The notes: generated by a model not told the origin, from the sequence alone. 64,000 bases of DNA from Aphis gossypii (GCF_020184175.1 NC_065532.1:6820001-6884000), one strand, 5' to 3'. Positions 11,001-27,500 are shown, counted from the first letter of the stretch. A program made the numbers and translations.

Positions 11001-14000
11001 GTATCATTGTTCTTTGTACATTCGTGTGTACAGTATTATATATTGGGAACTAGAACGGTTTATATTACCTATATTTACGCCCGCGATCGTTATTGTAATG
11101 CCTATATAATAATATTATATTATAGTGATGGTATACGTTTACTCGCTACAGCTGTATGTACACAGATAACGGTGGTTGTTGTCGGTGAGAACCTCACCAT
11201 CGGTATTAAAAAATGTAACTATTATTAGGTATATAAGGTCAATATTGTGATAGTATGGGTACAGTTGTACAATTACTTCGAGGTTAGGTTAGATTTCGGT
11301 TTTTAAAACGATTTCGGTTTTCGCCACCGTGAACGGACGAATATCGAACGCGCTTGCAGTTTTCTGACCCCGACGATAATATACTTAATGAAAACTGAAA
11401 GACGTCGCACATTGTCGCTCGGTTTTCGTATTTTTTCTTCTTTTTTTTTTTTTTTGCGATCACGTACCCACCTCACGTCGGACAGCGTACGTTGAACGCC
11501 ACGTGTAACTTTCTTTTCTGAATTTGGTATAAAATGCGATCGATCTTCTACCATAATAATAACATGACGTTGTAAGAATGAAGGTACCTATAGTATCGCA
11601 ACTATTGTTGTATCTATGTATACCTTACAATTTCGATGTGTTCGAAGGCGAAAACGGAAATTCTTATAATAGTTATACTTTACATTATACTCTACTAGGG
11701 AAAAACGAATACGAAAAGCGAGTGGGAATACAATGTGATTTTGCTCGAAGCTAATATCATTATTCATTAAATTGTAGGTAGGCAATATTTACGTAGCTAA
11801 GGATTTGTCAATAAGTATAGTTTTTTATAAAAAAAAAAAAAATCCTACTTACTGATTTTTTATTGCTAATCTATAATATCAACTATAAAGAATATTTTGT
11901 AGTTGAAGAGAATACAATTTTATATGAAAGTAAATATGTGACAAAAAACGTAAATAATACAATGTGACAGAGGTTTATTTAAAATATTTGACGAGCGTGG
12001 TACATACACTAAACTTTCAGTGCTGTTCATACACATTGTGTATATTAAAATGTATATTAATACGAATAGGCTTCGAGCAGTTAGGCGTACGAGTACGTAT
12101 ATTATCATAATTCATAATATAGACTTATAGTGTTCCGTCAGTTTCAAAACGAAATAATTGTAAATCATAAAAATATACTAGTTTCTGGTACACGCTCGTG
12201 ACGTATGGTCATACGGTATAATAAAGGTATATTATATAATATTACGATGTATGGTTAGGCACGAGCACGCGTCCAGACCGTCGGGAGGTAAATAAAAAAA
12301 AAAAAATAAAAAGTGTTTTTAAAAGTTATTGCCGCTGCGAACCTCGGAGCGGATTCGACAGCCGACCGCCGTTCCGGTGAGTACGATACGGATATTATTG
12401 TGATAGATTGTTCGATGACCAGTCGCTGTACCTACATATTTTACGGCGGCCTATAAAAAAGATATTCATATAATATACTTATTACGTGCGCTCATATAGG
12501 TTTGAACATTATATATAATACACCGTATACCAGACGTACAAGCGCGCATATTCTACCATCTTCCGAGATTTATTTTCACTTGTCACAACAATAATAATAT
12601 CATAAACGAATGTTTTAGATCGAAAGATTTATTTATATTTGCAAACTAAACCTTATACGTGGTATACCGCGGTTCATAATAGTCATGTGTGTTTTCATTC
12701 GCGTGCAAAGACCATATACTGTTATAGACCAATTATTACTTCTTCAGATTAGCTGATGTCACATTTAAAGTCATATAATAATATGACCGGTATATGTATG
12801 ATTATTTTTATTGAGTGTTGAAACTGTAATTTACATATTATAATGTTTTGTGATCCGGCTCGTCAAGATCCGCAAAACTACACTTATTATAATATACGAG
12901 TAAATCGTCATAGGGCTGCGTTGTGCCTACTGACCGTAGGTACAATGCGTACTCGTAGATGCGGCGTCGTTGATTGCATGGAAATTCTTGCGGAAAATAT
13001 CGTAAATCATATCGAAGCTCGATCGCAACCGCGGTATAAACGACCGTAATGGTTGCCTCGGGGTTCCCGAAAATCCGGATTCTTCCGAAAACGAATACGC
13101 ACGACGTATAGTACGTATATTATAATATTAGACGCGTATTATACGCATTATGGTTATACGTATATATATGTATATACCATCATAAATCGTGGTACAATAA
13201 TATAATATATTAATATACCTACATATAAATCGATCCATTACATTTTGTTTTAATAATTCGGATGGGTCTCTACCGCCGCAGCCGTAGCGCGGCGGCAGCT
13301 ATATAGAGGAGAAACGAGATATTTACGACCCGCTACACGACGAATCTGTTCGACATGTCATTTACATATCGTTACTTCTAAATAACAACTGTTTTGTTTT
13401 TCCATAATAATATAATAATAATAACATACATATTATTATTATTATATACCCGGGTCCGCCGCCGCCCGATATTAAAATGTACGATTTTCGCCCACGAGCC
13501 ATCCGCCTGCTATATATGCGGAGCGTTAACGATTTATTGCCGCTGCACGTTTTGCTGCAGAATCCGGTTGCGTCGCCCGTGTACACGAACGTCTGCGTGT
13601 GCATTTGATACGCGTTGTACTCGTATGTGCCGCCGACGCTGCAGAGGATTCACCCACAACCGCCGGTCGGGGCTTCCGATCGATCGGGGATTTTCATTAT
13701 AATATATACGTATTTATATTACGACAATAAATTCTTATTTATGGCAATCTCCTTGTGTACACGCCGCGACGCCGCGAGTATAGCGTAAACCGCGCGCGCG
13801 AGTATCGTACCGATTGATAAACGGTACGAGTTTTTTTTTTTTTTTTTGATTTTTAATTTAATTTTTACCCCGTTACGTGGGCGTCGTTACATAATATTAT
13901 TATAATATTATTATATAGACGAAAGCGACGAGCTAAACGTGTACCGCGTATATTATATATAGGCACATTCGTCGGTTTAAAGGAGAAAGAGAAACGGTCG

Positions 14001-17000
14001 TATATTATATTATGTATTTGTATATACTCGCTTTTTATATCTATATATATATATAGGTACGTAGGATGGTTGTAGATCAAAACTGCATCATTCAGGTCAC
14101 GTGGTATGTACGACGACGACCGCGACGATTTCCTGTGCATATTGGCTACTCGTATAAAATACCGTTCAAAGATCGACGGCGATGTACATCGATATCGATC
14201 GACAAGGGATCCGCACAAATATTTATACGTGCATTACAGATTACAAAAAAATAGTATTAATTCAATTAAAAACTTCCTGCAATCATATTATTATACGGGA
14301 GTTAACAAAACTCTTGATTATGTTTTTATATTGCAGATCAGTATATTTTTTAAAAGTATTTGGTGGAACTTTTCCTTGTGATTATAGTGACTGATGTCGC
14401 GACAACCATGTGGCAGCGTTATATTACATTTGTGCAGTAAAATAAGATAACACGGTATTAAGTTACGCTCACACATAATAATAAAATTATCATCAAAGGT
14501 TAATTAAAAAAGAAAGTCGATAATTTATTTTTGAACCAGTTTCTAGTAGGCACTATTCCAAAACATTTCGTTCCTCCGAGGCTTCCTAACGTATATGTAA
14601 TGCATAGAAGTTCGCAATATGGCCACTTTTGCATAATATAAGTATTATTATAGTATTTTCTTAGAAGAATTAAACGGCGTCCTTATGAGGACATATTATT
14701 ATGTTTTTTTATTACTAAATATAATTAAAATAGTTACATATTATATTAATTCGTGTATATCCAGTAAATAATAGTCAATTATATACTTATTTTTTTTTTC
14801 CGCAAATAGACTTAAAATAGGTAATGAGGTGGTTTCACTGAGTTTTTCTTCTTTCTATTTTTATATCAAACGACAGATGTCTTAATTACAATTTCTCCAG
14901 GTTTCATTCGACTTGATCTCGCGATGATGACTGCAACGACGGCAATGGCGATGATAACAACACAACAATAATAATTAATATTATCATTATTATTGTATTA
15001 AAATCATTACCGAAGTCGTCGTGGGACGGGCAATCGGCGAATTGTGAATGAACGACTCTCGCGGCCGTGGCGATATGCCATCAATCTCCGGTGTGTGCTG
15101 TGCTGTCAGCCGTCCGGTGATATATAGACCTCCTACTATACGTATAATATTATCATGTGCATGAAGTACTCCTCCGCACTACCCCCTCCACACCTCCCCC
15201 GATCATCGAACAATATAACATATAATAATATTATATTTATATGTAGGCAATGTGCTCTAGTCAGCTGCTACGGATGACCTTTTTGACGAAGCTGCGCAGC
15301 CAAGTACAGTGCAAGCGTAAATGACATTACAATATTATCTATACTTATATCCGGTACAACACCGAACAAAACGAAAAGAACACGGTTTTATGTAAGTACG
15401 AGTATTATATATATATATATATATATGATGTACGCACATATATTATTATATACGTGTATTATAAGTACGCACTCGAAGACAACAATCCCCGTCGTAATGG
15501 TCATCACCTCTCGGTTGGCAATTTAAATTCTATTCGTCTTAATGAGACCATTCGGCGGCGTACATTACAGATCGTTTTTTTTTCTCGTCCGCCCCCCCTC
15601 ACTACACCTCGGCGAGCGTCTCATCCACCACAGCCGCCGACGCCGCCGACTATATGTTGCGCTCATCTGCACCTGTATACAATGTACACGCATTATTATG
15701 TATATAAGCACACCGAATACGTACCTATATTAACCGTGCTGCTGCCGACTTTTCGAAATCATATCGTCATCATCGCGTTTATTATTATAGGTACGCGATG
15801 ACCGATGAGTATAATATAGCGAGTTTCAAAAATACAGTATTATTATTACGTGTTGTTATAATGCCGAGAAATTTACGCGCGAAAACGTCAGACACCAAAT
15901 AGCGTATTAAACTCGGTCGAAACGTTGCTTTACCGTCGAACGTATACGTGCGAAAAGCGGAAGAAACGTCGAGGAATCACAATTTAAAAACGTAATGATA
16001 ATAATGTGTATATCCCGTATTGCGCGTATTATTTTCGCGCTTTATAATTACACCGCAAAAACTCGTTAGAAATCAAAATCGGGCCCTATATCACGGGAAT
16101 ATGATGAGTATTATTATGATATACCACATGCGCATTAAAAACAGTTTACATATTCGGTTTAGCGGTAATATAATAACAATAATGATGATTTTCGTCGATC
16201 ATCAGCTGTTGTCACTCTTCGCAATCGAACGGAAGACCGCGGTGGCGAGTCTCTCTCTGCCACAGCTCTCTCGCGCATAGAAATTCGAAAATCGAAATCA
16301 CTGCGATAATGCGTATTATAATAATCTCATATTATACTATGTACGATATCGAACCTACCTACCTATAAAATAGTAATAATATATTATAAACTGCGGTCGA
16401 CCGCATACGCTGCACACTATATATAACATAGTACGCTCTGTACACGTACATATATATATTATTATTATACGTATAGGTACATCGATGTAATGTAGGTGCG
16501 TATCATGTACGACGCGTCTCGCGTATATACAATAATAATAAATAGCCCCGTAAATAGCCGCGTGGCGCGTTCGCGGAATTCGAAATTTCCGCACTGCACC
16601 TCCGACTCCCCCCCGACGGAACCAGACCAGCCCCGGCGGGCCTATACAGTCGCGTCCGTCTCTTATGGTAACGCGCCGAGACCATACGGAGGCGTTGCAC
16701 ACACGCGAGCACATAATAATTTACACCGATCAGAATCCGCCAGGTGAGTTCACCGCTGAAGCGTTCCATATAATATACACGTAATATATTATATTGTCGA
16801 GTCCTCAGCCGCCGGTCCATCACACTCGAGAGCTTGCAGACGTTGCCACACGTATATATGCCTACTGCATTAAAATATATTATATTATATATACGTTGGG
16901 ATTGCAGCTCTCGGTGTACACGGCACGTACCTATATAGTCGCCTTATAATAATAATACAGATCCGGCGACCGTCACGGACATACTTTCGTTTTCCCTCGC

Positions 17001-17037
17001 GCAGAGTTGTCTAATTGGTGTGGCGATCGATTTTTTC

Positions 17038-17063
17038 CTTCTTCTTCTTCTTCTTCTTCTTCT
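17038..17063. repeat. (CTT)n microsatellite
   Basis: A run of about eight CTT units followed by CTC/CTT variants. On the minus strand it makes an artificial poly-Arg frame after an ATG, which is a repeat artefact. Confidence 0.85.
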
Positions 17064-20000
17064 CATCCTCCTCCTATATTCCACCGCCGTGCCGGGTTTT
17101 GTTTTTCATACATATTTATTGCGCGTAAACATGTCGCGGCCCGCTACGGAGCTGCGCGCTATATTGAGTAAAAGGCGACGGCACTAATGATGGACGCGCG
17201 CGAGAGGACACACATAATAATATATATTACCAATATATGACTTTTGCCGCTTGCGTGATTTTTTTTTTTAAAAAATACGCTCCTACATTTATACATCGAG
17301 TCGATTTTTAATTCGACACGTTGTGATGAAATCCATCGGAGGCTCAACTCCGGCGGCGGTGAATAGGTGGTTTCTCCTTAATGAGATTAACTCTTCGACC
17401 ACTTAACGACTGCACAGGTACACATAATAATAATATATTCTTGAATTTCACGCCACATCAATATAATAAAATATATCGCGATAGATGACACTCCACTATA
17501 TAACCATTAATACTCTTTCACTATACAGTCCGAAGTACATTATTATAATATGGAATTGTCGTACACGTAATAAGGGTTGTGTAAAATATATTTCGATATA
17601 GTGCCAGTTATAGTAACGAGTTCCGAGAATTCGCAGTCGCTAGTGTGTCAGAATGCGAATCGAATCGATGTGGATAGGCATACATGTTACAATACGTCCT
17701 GCAGCGGTGCTCCTCCGAGGCAGGATTTCTTCGAACAAATTTCACAAATCACGATCCGAAATATTTGACGTCACATTATATGATACATAATATTATTATC
17801 ACAGGTATATTATTATGTGTTTGACGTATTAATGACGTTTCGAGAGCGACCGGAGGTCTACGATGACGAGGCGCCGTTAATCGCAGATATTAGTAGGTAC
17901 CGCGTTCCTAAACGTTGCGAATATTAGCATACCTATAATGCATACGACGTGAAGGTTTTCGTGCGTCAGCGGATTATATATATAACGTATAGGTGCGACT
18001 TAGTTACGAACATTTTTTTAAAAAAAAATTTACAGCAGCTACCTTGGTCGTCACAACGGCTCGCAGTATATTATTCCCGGACTCGATGTCCGTCAGGCGA
18101 TATTTTTACAGGTACATTATATTTTATTACGAGATCGACGTTAGTTTTTTTCGCAACGCTTCGCAGTTAATGCGCATTATAAAATGTCAAGAATATTTTA
18201 ACATTTGCAGGTGTCTTCGGCGCGAATCGATCATTCATCAATTATCGGAACGGGATTAACGATACTTATAATAATAATAATAATAATATAATGTTTGTAT
18301 GTATATGAAACGGTGAACGTTATAATATTATAAATACGCTTAAGTACCGAGTGAACGCGTTTATACACAGCAAACGAGTTTTCAAAGTGCACACGTACAT
18401 ATGATAATACATACATAATATATAATATTGTTATTATTATTATTAGTATTATTATTGTATGTTATATGTTTTCGTCGTTCTAATAAGCACGTCGTGTCGT
18501 GGCTGTTGTTTTTTAATTTAAATCTCCCGTTGATTTTTTTATGGGGCTACTTACATTATACTCGAGATGCGACGGTCGTTGTCGTCGTTTATTCGTATAT
18601 GTTCGTTTGTTTGTTTTCCGTTCCCAGCCGACGATAAACACGCGTTTCCACAGCCCCGTCGACAGTTATTATCATTTATTAGTACTATAGGTACACGACC
18701 AGATATAATTAACATAATACAGTAATACGCTCGTCGTTTGAGCGTATATATATAGTCTTTCACGCTGTCATATTATTATAATTTGGTATATCACAGGCAG
18801 GACATGCAAAAACTGCAGCACGATCGGCGAAAGCCACTTGTCCCCTTAAAAGTGTTATAAATTAAAACGTTATACGTATTCAACGAGTCGTTTTCGGAGA
18901 AGAAAAAAAACCAAATACGTCCGTTCAATTTCTTTATATTATGATAAAATTGTTTTATGTATGATAAACGTATTTAGAAGCCCTGTGTACCTGTATAAAT
19001 AGATCTGATACATTATAATATGTGATCTGCGACCACCGACCGATCGAATTTCGTCTGCTGCCGACGTATGCGGTTATATACGTCGATATTATGACGTGTT
19101 TATAATAATAAAATATCGGTGGCGATTAAACGCGAAATCAGAACGACTTCGGAAATATTATATTATACTATATGAACGACGACGTGCGGTGTATACCTAT
19201 TTATTTTATTTATACGTTTTGAATTAATTAAACCGGACGGGAGCGTTGTCGTTTTGATGGAAAACGAATACGATTACCACGGTAATAATAATAATTTTTA
19301 TTATTATTATTATCACTACACGCGACCTACCGACCGACGGATGGACCGGTGACGCTGCGGGTGGCTGCAGATGACTAACGTCATGCACAAGGTGAGCGGA
19401 GACGACGCATTATAATTACGGTGCTCGCGACCGTTTCTCATTATTATTAATTTTTTTTATATTTTTTTTTTTATGTTAACGTACTTGCCCATAAAGTAAA
19501 ACGTTATATTTTACGCTGCCGCCACAATCTATTTATTATACGCGTGACGTACGTGCCTCCGTATCCGTTCGGTTGGCGCGAGCGTCCGCGTAATTTATTT
19601 CATTAACCGACGCCTACTACCTATAATAATAAATACACACAACAGATCTGCATATCACACACACACACGTGCGTGCGCTTCTCCTGACGGTAGATTACTG
19701 TCGTCATTAGACGCGCGTAAACTACGCACTGTGCGCAGTATAAAACTATAAAATATAACGATATGCTTATTTTTATATTATATAATTGGTATTGTCGTAC
19801 ACCAAAAACCTCTGTACGAGACAATCGTTCGATGGGACTATGAGAGACGCGATGAAGATAAAAAAAAAAAAACAAGATTTATCACCATTACAATATTATG
19901 ATCACAGTGATTTAAGGCGGCCACCACTGGGTCGTACGATCGTCGCTAATCCTTTGTCGGAACGCTTAGGCCTGCAAAGTCTTCTTCGGTGTCGAATTTT

Positions 20001-20689
20001 CGCCAGCTCAGTTGAAAGTCGTATATAGTTATTATTTTGTTAAAGCGTCGTCCAAATCGTTCGGTCATAAGGACGACGACGATATATCGTCCTAACAAGG
20101 TCCGTATTTATAGCGGTAATTCGAGTAAAATAAAAAAAACATATATTTATCCGCTTTTTCTCTCTTCACGATGCGAGTAACCCGCCGCATGCATTGCACT
20201 ATCGCATATCGTTACGTTTATATACTACGTGGAGCTATACGGTCCCGCAATAATGAGAGCGAATTATATAATTAAGTATAATAATTATTATTATCATATA
20301 CGAGCGTCGTACGTTATTATAATAATAATATATTTTTTTTATATAAAAAGTACACACGATCTCCGGAGAACCAGACGCGACCGGATTGGCGGCGTGTCGT
20401 CGTCGTAGGTCACCGCATTCTCGGGCGTTAATTAACACGGGGCGTACAATATACATTATATCGTGTACGCTGCACACGTATAACCTACCTATGACTTACG
20501 ATGGGTAACTTATCCGCATGAATTGCACCAGCACGGTGGCGTGTTTGCAGTAGAGGCATTTCAGTCTAAACCTCCGCGACCGCGAGTCTCGAGTGTTTAT
20601 GATGTTGTTATGACTTATAACACTATATATGCTTACGCGTATTGATGTAATAATAATAACGAAATTAACTTTTTTATCTTTACATCGTT

Positions 20690-20765
20690 GTTCCTTGATG
20701 AAATCCCGTTTCTCCCGGGGCCTTGCCCCGCCCTAAAAATTCCTAAATACGCCTCGCACACAAGA
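20690..20765. repeat. Possible transposon relic with GC hairpin
   Basis: Within AT-rich DNA there is an isolated GC-rich segment in which CGGGGC (20716-20721) pairs with GCCCCG (20725-20730) around a 3-base loop, followed by CCTAAAAATTCCTAAATACGCC. The hairpin and the AAATACGCC word resemble fragments of dispersed insect repeats. The identification is from memory of style only and is weak. Confidence 0.3.
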
Positions 20766-21489
20766 ATAACGTTTAGGTGTACACGGGTTTGGTATACGAT
20801 AATGCTAATACAGTATTTAGTATATTATATATAATGGTAATAATAACGATAACAGGTGCATAATTTTATAGTGCACCGAGACTGCAGCTATGTATATGCT
20901 TTACTCAAACGATGCACTTCCGCATTATCGGGTTCATTCATCGTTATAGGTATAATATATTATAAAAAAGCACGAATCCGATCCATCTCCGAAAGTCGGG
21001 TATATCAATAATTATATAGTAATATACTTCGAGTTATTTATTTTCTTTACCGCTTTTCCTGTCCGACGGGCGCGCACCGGGCCGTGCACTTTCGCAAACA
21101 ATTTGCCGATCTGTATCTAATACTCTCGGCGGCGGACGATTCGCAAACATCGCATTATAATATTATAATATATTTTACGTCCATGAAAAATTTAATGAAA
21201 TAATATTTTAATCGAATACACCGCGGCGGCACTTATCCCACGACCAAACGCTCGTACATAATAAATTGTCGTCGCGCACAACCAGTTTTTTTTCTTCGTA
21301 TATAATATAATTATGCTTATGTTTGTTTAACACGCGTGTAAAATATAAATAATTATCGTCCCATACATATATAATAATAATATAATATAATATACGTCTT
21401 GCGTGTTCAGTGTACTTATTTACTATTTATTTTTGTACATAGGTGTATAAAGCACTGTTGTGGGACAGTCCGATACTCGGACACAATAC

Positions 21490-21491
<2 letters not shown>

Positions 21492-21525
<34 letters not shown>
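21492..21525. repeat. (TA)n microsatellite
   Basis: An uninterrupted TA run of about 17 units. Confidence 0.9.
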
Positions 21526-21528
<3 letters not shown>

Positions 21529-24500
21529 CGGAGTAACATCATGTAGAGCAATTATTATTTTAACCTGCGTATGGAAAGTGTGAACACACGCTTTTATACT
21601 CAATGTAACGTGTGTCTTGTCGAGTCTAACAGGTTATCGCGGTGTACCGGCGTGGTTGTGCAATTATACCGGCTGCTAGGTATATATATCCGCCCACTCG
21701 GAGACTCCTAAAAAAGCTCGACTGAACTCTTTCTGCGGGCAACTGCAGATATAGCTAATGCACTGGTACACTGCGCGTATCATATTATGGTCATAACACA
21801 TTAAAACAGTATATTATTTTCGTATATATGTAACTTGGTCGCGTAGTTAAGTAGGGTCTGATCTGTGATATTTATGACTGAGTACACTGCATCATAAACA
21901 ACAGTATGAGGGCAATCCCTATATAAGAAATAAAGTCCATACTCCAATCGACTAAGAAAGAAAAACACCTCGATCACAACGATTTATGGACGTGTTACCG
22001 CGTTGTATAATAATGAGTGATGCAGAGTGATCTCAAGCTACTATTTCTTTTTAATAAGAAAAATAATGTTTGAAAAGTAAATCTCAACTTTCAATCGAAC
22101 TGTTAAAATCTTTCAACGTCTACGTTGTATTTTTTGTACAAGACATGATTATCACGTGGAAATAATGTTGTTTTTTCAATATTTTGTTAAATACGTTCGA
22201 CTCCTCGACAGTTTCCGGTTTCGTAAACGATATTATTTCACACGGTGATTATGCTTATGATAGTGTGCAGTAGGATCTTGTTTGTTAGACATCGTAATGA
22301 TAATAATTTAAATCATGATGTTACATTACATTGTTGAGTATCGATTTGCCTTCGAGTCTGACGTACTGCAAGTGTATGGTAATTAATACGCGCTAACCGA
22401 TTTTCTCCTTCGTATAATATTATTATACGTAGTCGATTGGCATGAGATTGTTATAATAATTATACGTTTGTACACATCAATGTGTTGATGCAGTGTCCCT
22501 GCAGTTCGTTAGTGTAAAACGGTGCTGCTGTATAATCATAAACATGGATGTTATAATATCGCAATTAGAATTGTAACACCGTCGCCGCTGCACTCCTCAT
22601 AAAATATAATATTATAATAATGTGTATGCATATAGGTTTAAGTATAATATTATTATACGGCGGCACTGGTTTATAAGTGCGTGGTAAAAGCGATTCTCGT
22701 CGCGGCCGGGCGAAATCTCTTCTGAGGCAGCGAGTAAGTTTCGAACTCGTTTTCAAGTTAAAACTCGATCGAGGACGGTCTGCCGATACATATAATATAT
22801 ACGTATAATAACACTATTTGCTTATGATAATAAAATAATATCATATTATTATCATGGACTTCTTCGCACTATAGTTTACTTATCCACCGGTCAGTATCAT
22901 TATGAATGTACTTTTTTGCACAGTGACGATAATGATTACATACACTGAAAAATTATAATAACCTCAATGTTTTTTTTTTCCATAAGCGATAAATTCAACA
23001 TTGCATTTTATGCACGCCGTAATATTTTTTACAAATAATCGTCTAGGACAACACATAGGTATTATGCTATTATCGTGCTTACGACCGTCGGTTCGCGATT
23101 TTTGGAGCCAAAATCTCCGACGTGTATTCAATAACATACGTTTTATACCGCATCTCCAATGCACGTGTATGAGTGTGTGTGTGTTGTTTAACCGCGAAAT
23201 CGTTTCGGTCGATTGCACGCGATCGAATTGTGTGACGATTATAATAACAATAATTAACGTAGTAGTTACTTCTTTACACACGCCGCCGTGTGCGCGGACT
23301 AAAAAACATCATTGTGTGTTTGGTTATAGAAACACACACACACACACTAGCGCGTTAAGCGTATTATTATTATTATTTTAAACCGAGCAATGTAATAATA
23401 ATAATTCATCACTTTCTAAACGATTAATTGGTTTTCGGTTTTGTTTTTTTTTTTCGCATTTCGGTCAGCGTGCAAAGCAATATTATTATTATCACAGAAG
23501 TCGACACGGCAGCACGCCGGCCAAGAGTGTTCACAATTTATAGCTGTAACTATCACGCTCATATCATATATATATATACATAAAGGTACCTACTGCAAGA
23601 AGACGTCGGCGGCGAGTGAGAAAGCACGATGAAAGGATTTATAACGTATATATAACCGTATTTTTTTTCTTACGCCACGCTTGACGGACCGTGAAAACTT
23701 CGAACATTATCTCTCCGTGTATCTCCGCGGTGGTGTGTAGATATATAATATACCTATACGTACATGCGCGCATGCTCATTGTTTTTATACGCGCGATTTT
23801 TTTTTTTTTTTTTTTTTTTATCATATTATCATATTATATTCTTTTTCCTCTTCTTTATCTAGGTCTCTCGATTTCGTCGTTAACCGCGTTACCTATATAT
23901 ATAATATATTTGTCGATAATTTAGCCAATAGATAGGCGTATATATATATTATAATAGCCGATGATGGTCAGCGAGTGAGTATAGACACAGAAGTAGGCAC
24001 GAAACGTGTAGGTATATAATAACGTATATACGTCGTATTATAATATGATATAGATTTAGAGCGGCGTAAATTCCTTTGGACTTTCTCGACCGCGTCATCC
24101 GATCTCCGAATTCATGGTACACGGCAATTTTTTGATTTTTTTTCTCCATGCCATATATCAAATGATGATTCATTTAACGTACTCTGACAGTTCTGCCGCG
24201 GGTATTATTGTTACGATACAGTATACATACATAATAATATGTAATAACAACATTATATAGTAATAAGCTACATACCAGCTTTATAATATATTACCTTGAC
24301 AATAATATTGTATAATACGTATACGAGTATACGCGCAATATCACCGCATCCGTCCTTGAGACGGTTTTCCAAAGCGTACACTTCGCGAGCAGTGTAATAT
24401 ATATATATATGTATAAAGTATATTTCATTATACGCGCATAGGTACTGCACACAATTTGAGGATCGACCTGCCAACCTTGATTGGTCTTAAAATGGAGCAG

Positions 24501-27500
24501 CAGATGCGGGAAGACGGACACTCTTACACACGTTTATGCACGCGGTTAATAAAATACTAACCCCAGTTCACCTTCGAGTTATTATTACGTTATCATTATA
24601 TCGTTTTGCTTTTCGTAATTATTATATTATCATAATATTACGCGTAGGTATATATAATATTATAATACGAGCCCCCTCCTCCCGGAACGGTGGCCCGAAA
24701 ACGAGAGTAGGTACGCACTGCAGTTTGCTACTACAGAGGTAGCCAGCAGTGTAATCATTAACGCGTACCTACATAGTTATTATTATTATACGGTGCGGTT
24801 ATCGTTCCCTCTCTGTATATATAGTTCCGAACGAGTTACAATGTACGCGAATAAGTTAGATTACTATACTTCTTCTACTACTTCTACTACTATATATAAT
24901 ATATTTATAGGTAGGTATACACGTCCGTCTTCTCCGCGATACGTATAATAAATCATGTGTGTGATGCACGGCGTATATTATGATGTTATATGTATTATCA
25001 TTATAGGTACGTGGATTTTATCGTTAATTTCCGATTTCGAATACCGAATAAAAATATATTGTTGTACAGAAAATATTGATAATAATTGCGACCCGTTTAG
25101 TTTAAGCCACCGTATAGTCGTTTCTGCAGCAATACAGCGTACCGGAATATAACAAGCAGACGTATAAACAATGATATAAATTATGCCGGACTGCGGGTGG
25201 TTTTATTACGCGCACACAAACACTATCACCTTTGCGGATTTATATCATGCGTATGTGTTCATGATATTTTTTTCGTACTTATAATATTTTACGAGCGATT
25301 GTGTACGCGATAAGTAGGAAAGCGAAGTTTATCGGCGGCGGCGATGACCAAAGAGAAGAAGAGTATAATAAATTATTATACATTTTTTTACGAGTAAAAA
25401 AAAATTAATTATTGCTTGCAGTAGGTAGTTGCTCTATAGAAGAAATCCGTTTTCTCTGCACGTCGACGGGTCTTACAAATACTATAAGTCCGTCATCACA
25501 AATAATACCCATTGGGTCACTTTTGACGTGCTTTTTTCGAGAGCGTCGCCGAGCGCTAATCGTTTTCAAAAAAAATAAATGCCATTTTTCGGCCTGCAAT
25601 AAGGCAATTGTGTAACGGCAAACAACTACAACTGGCATCGGATTCCGACATTTTTGTCGTCATATTATTGCGAGGCCGAACAAATATAAAACGATGTGGA
25701 CGATTAAAATAGTTTAGAGGAATTTCTAACACTACCCCTCATCTCGATCGTGTTAATGGAAATGGAACTGTATAATAAACTCGTGTAAGAATAAAGTGTA
25801 ATCCTTCTATGGCAGTTTCAACTCCTGCAGGATTTACTGCTATTGTTACACCGCCACTGCGGCTGCAGCTTATATTATTATATGAGAGATAATTTCTGCG
25901 CTCTCACAAATAGTTGCCAGCGCGGTTCGAGTGCGAATATAACAATATACGCGTAATGCGTATATCTATACGTACGCGCATAGGAAACGAATATGGCGTG
26001 CGCTCCAATTTTTTACACTCGATTATTCGTTTTGTTCTTTATATAGGACTAAAATTCTCTAGGTATAAACATTTAAGTCAAATCAAATCATAACTATAGG
26101 TAGGTACACATATTTCTTTCGGAAGAATCAGTCCTAAAAATGGACAAGTCAACTTGGCGTTTTCAGAAGATGAATTCAGTATTGTATAACACCGAATACA
26201 TTATCTGTACCACACGCGATATGTTATACATTAATCATAATCCATTTAATTGTCGATGTGGCGGCGGCGGATCGTTCACCGTTCAAAAAACGATAACGGT
26301 AATTGAATAATATTTATAGTGTGCACACGAGTACTATATATACCTGTATAATCTACTCACAGGTAAATGAAATTTAAATAAATTAAAAAGCCATTAAGAG
26401 AATATCACATATCGCAACCGTTCCTTTTATAACAAGCAGCATATACGCATACCTATACCGTAGAATAATGTATGGAACATATTATAAGTATTACAATGCG
26501 GCAACAGATATATTAATCTAATAATTGTATACGTAACTATATATGTATTATGGTCATTGACGGCTATTATATTATATATTATACGTACACGTACTTATGA
26601 ACGAGTATCTATTATAGCTATTATGAAAATTCATTATCTCAAACACTTCTTATACTGATCTCGACGTATAATTATATTACACTCTAGTTTGTGATTTTAC
26701 TCGTCGTCTATAGACGATAATATGTGTAATAAATAATAATAAGCGTATACATACATGATATCATTGTAAATGTTTTAGTCTGCGTCTGTTTAAATGTATC
26801 GCTGCCTAATTCAATATTCAAATAATAATAATACTTATATTATATGTAAGATACAACAACAACAAATAATAATAATTGTAATACTATTAGTTATTACTAT
26901 CGCATTGAAAACGTTTTCTGAAATCGTATTGCAGTGTTTAAAAAATTGTACTTCGATTGAAGTGCGCCAATCCGAGAAACCAATTATTAGTGTGAATACG
27001 CATGATCAGAGTAAACGATCAAAACAAACAGTAGTCATAGTTAATGATTCATGTTGCTTAAAACGTACCTATATAATAGTTATGATGAAAAACATCGATC
27101 GTATCGTATAGCATATTCTTCATATTTCTGTAGAGTCATCTACGAGGACGCAAGATTGGGGTTCGGCGAATGAGTGGTCGGAAAGCTGTGCAGATCTACG
27201 TTAATTTACATTTTAATGTTTCGTTTTCGTTCCAATGTACGCCTATTTACCATTGTTGTTCTTTTTATCTCTTACAAATATAATTGAAGCGGTCGTACGT
27301 ATGAACGAGATAGAAGATGATCCAAGGACAACGTCTAATGTCTCCATTTTCAAATTGTGAATTTCCGTCGTGTTTTATGTGACACGCATCTAATACGTTT
27401 CAAAATAAATCATATTATGTTTAAATGTAAACGACTCGTGGCTGATGTACGTACCAGAAAATCAGTCTTACCGAGGCCAACTCGTAGTACTAATATATAA

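Noticed and set aside
13362..13604. Minus-strand 80-codon frame containing YTGD, checked as a possible finger linker
   Set aside because: No C-x2-C or H-x3-H pattern is present in the frame.
17036..17090. Minus-strand ATG followed by eight Arg, resembling a nuclear-localisation start
   Set aside because: It is the translation of a CTT microsatellite.
18780..18850. Short frames with Cys-x2-Cys on both strands (plus RTCKNCSTIGESHLSP, minus FACPACDIPNYN)
   Set aside because: The frames are very short, lack the histidines of a C2H2 finger and have no clear splice boundaries on both sides.
20510..20620. Minus-strand frame with KCLYCKHATVLVQF, a Cys-x2-Cys that hinted at a missing zinc-finger exon
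   Set aside because: No paired histidines follow at finger spacing, and the frame does not resemble any EVI1/Hamlet finger.
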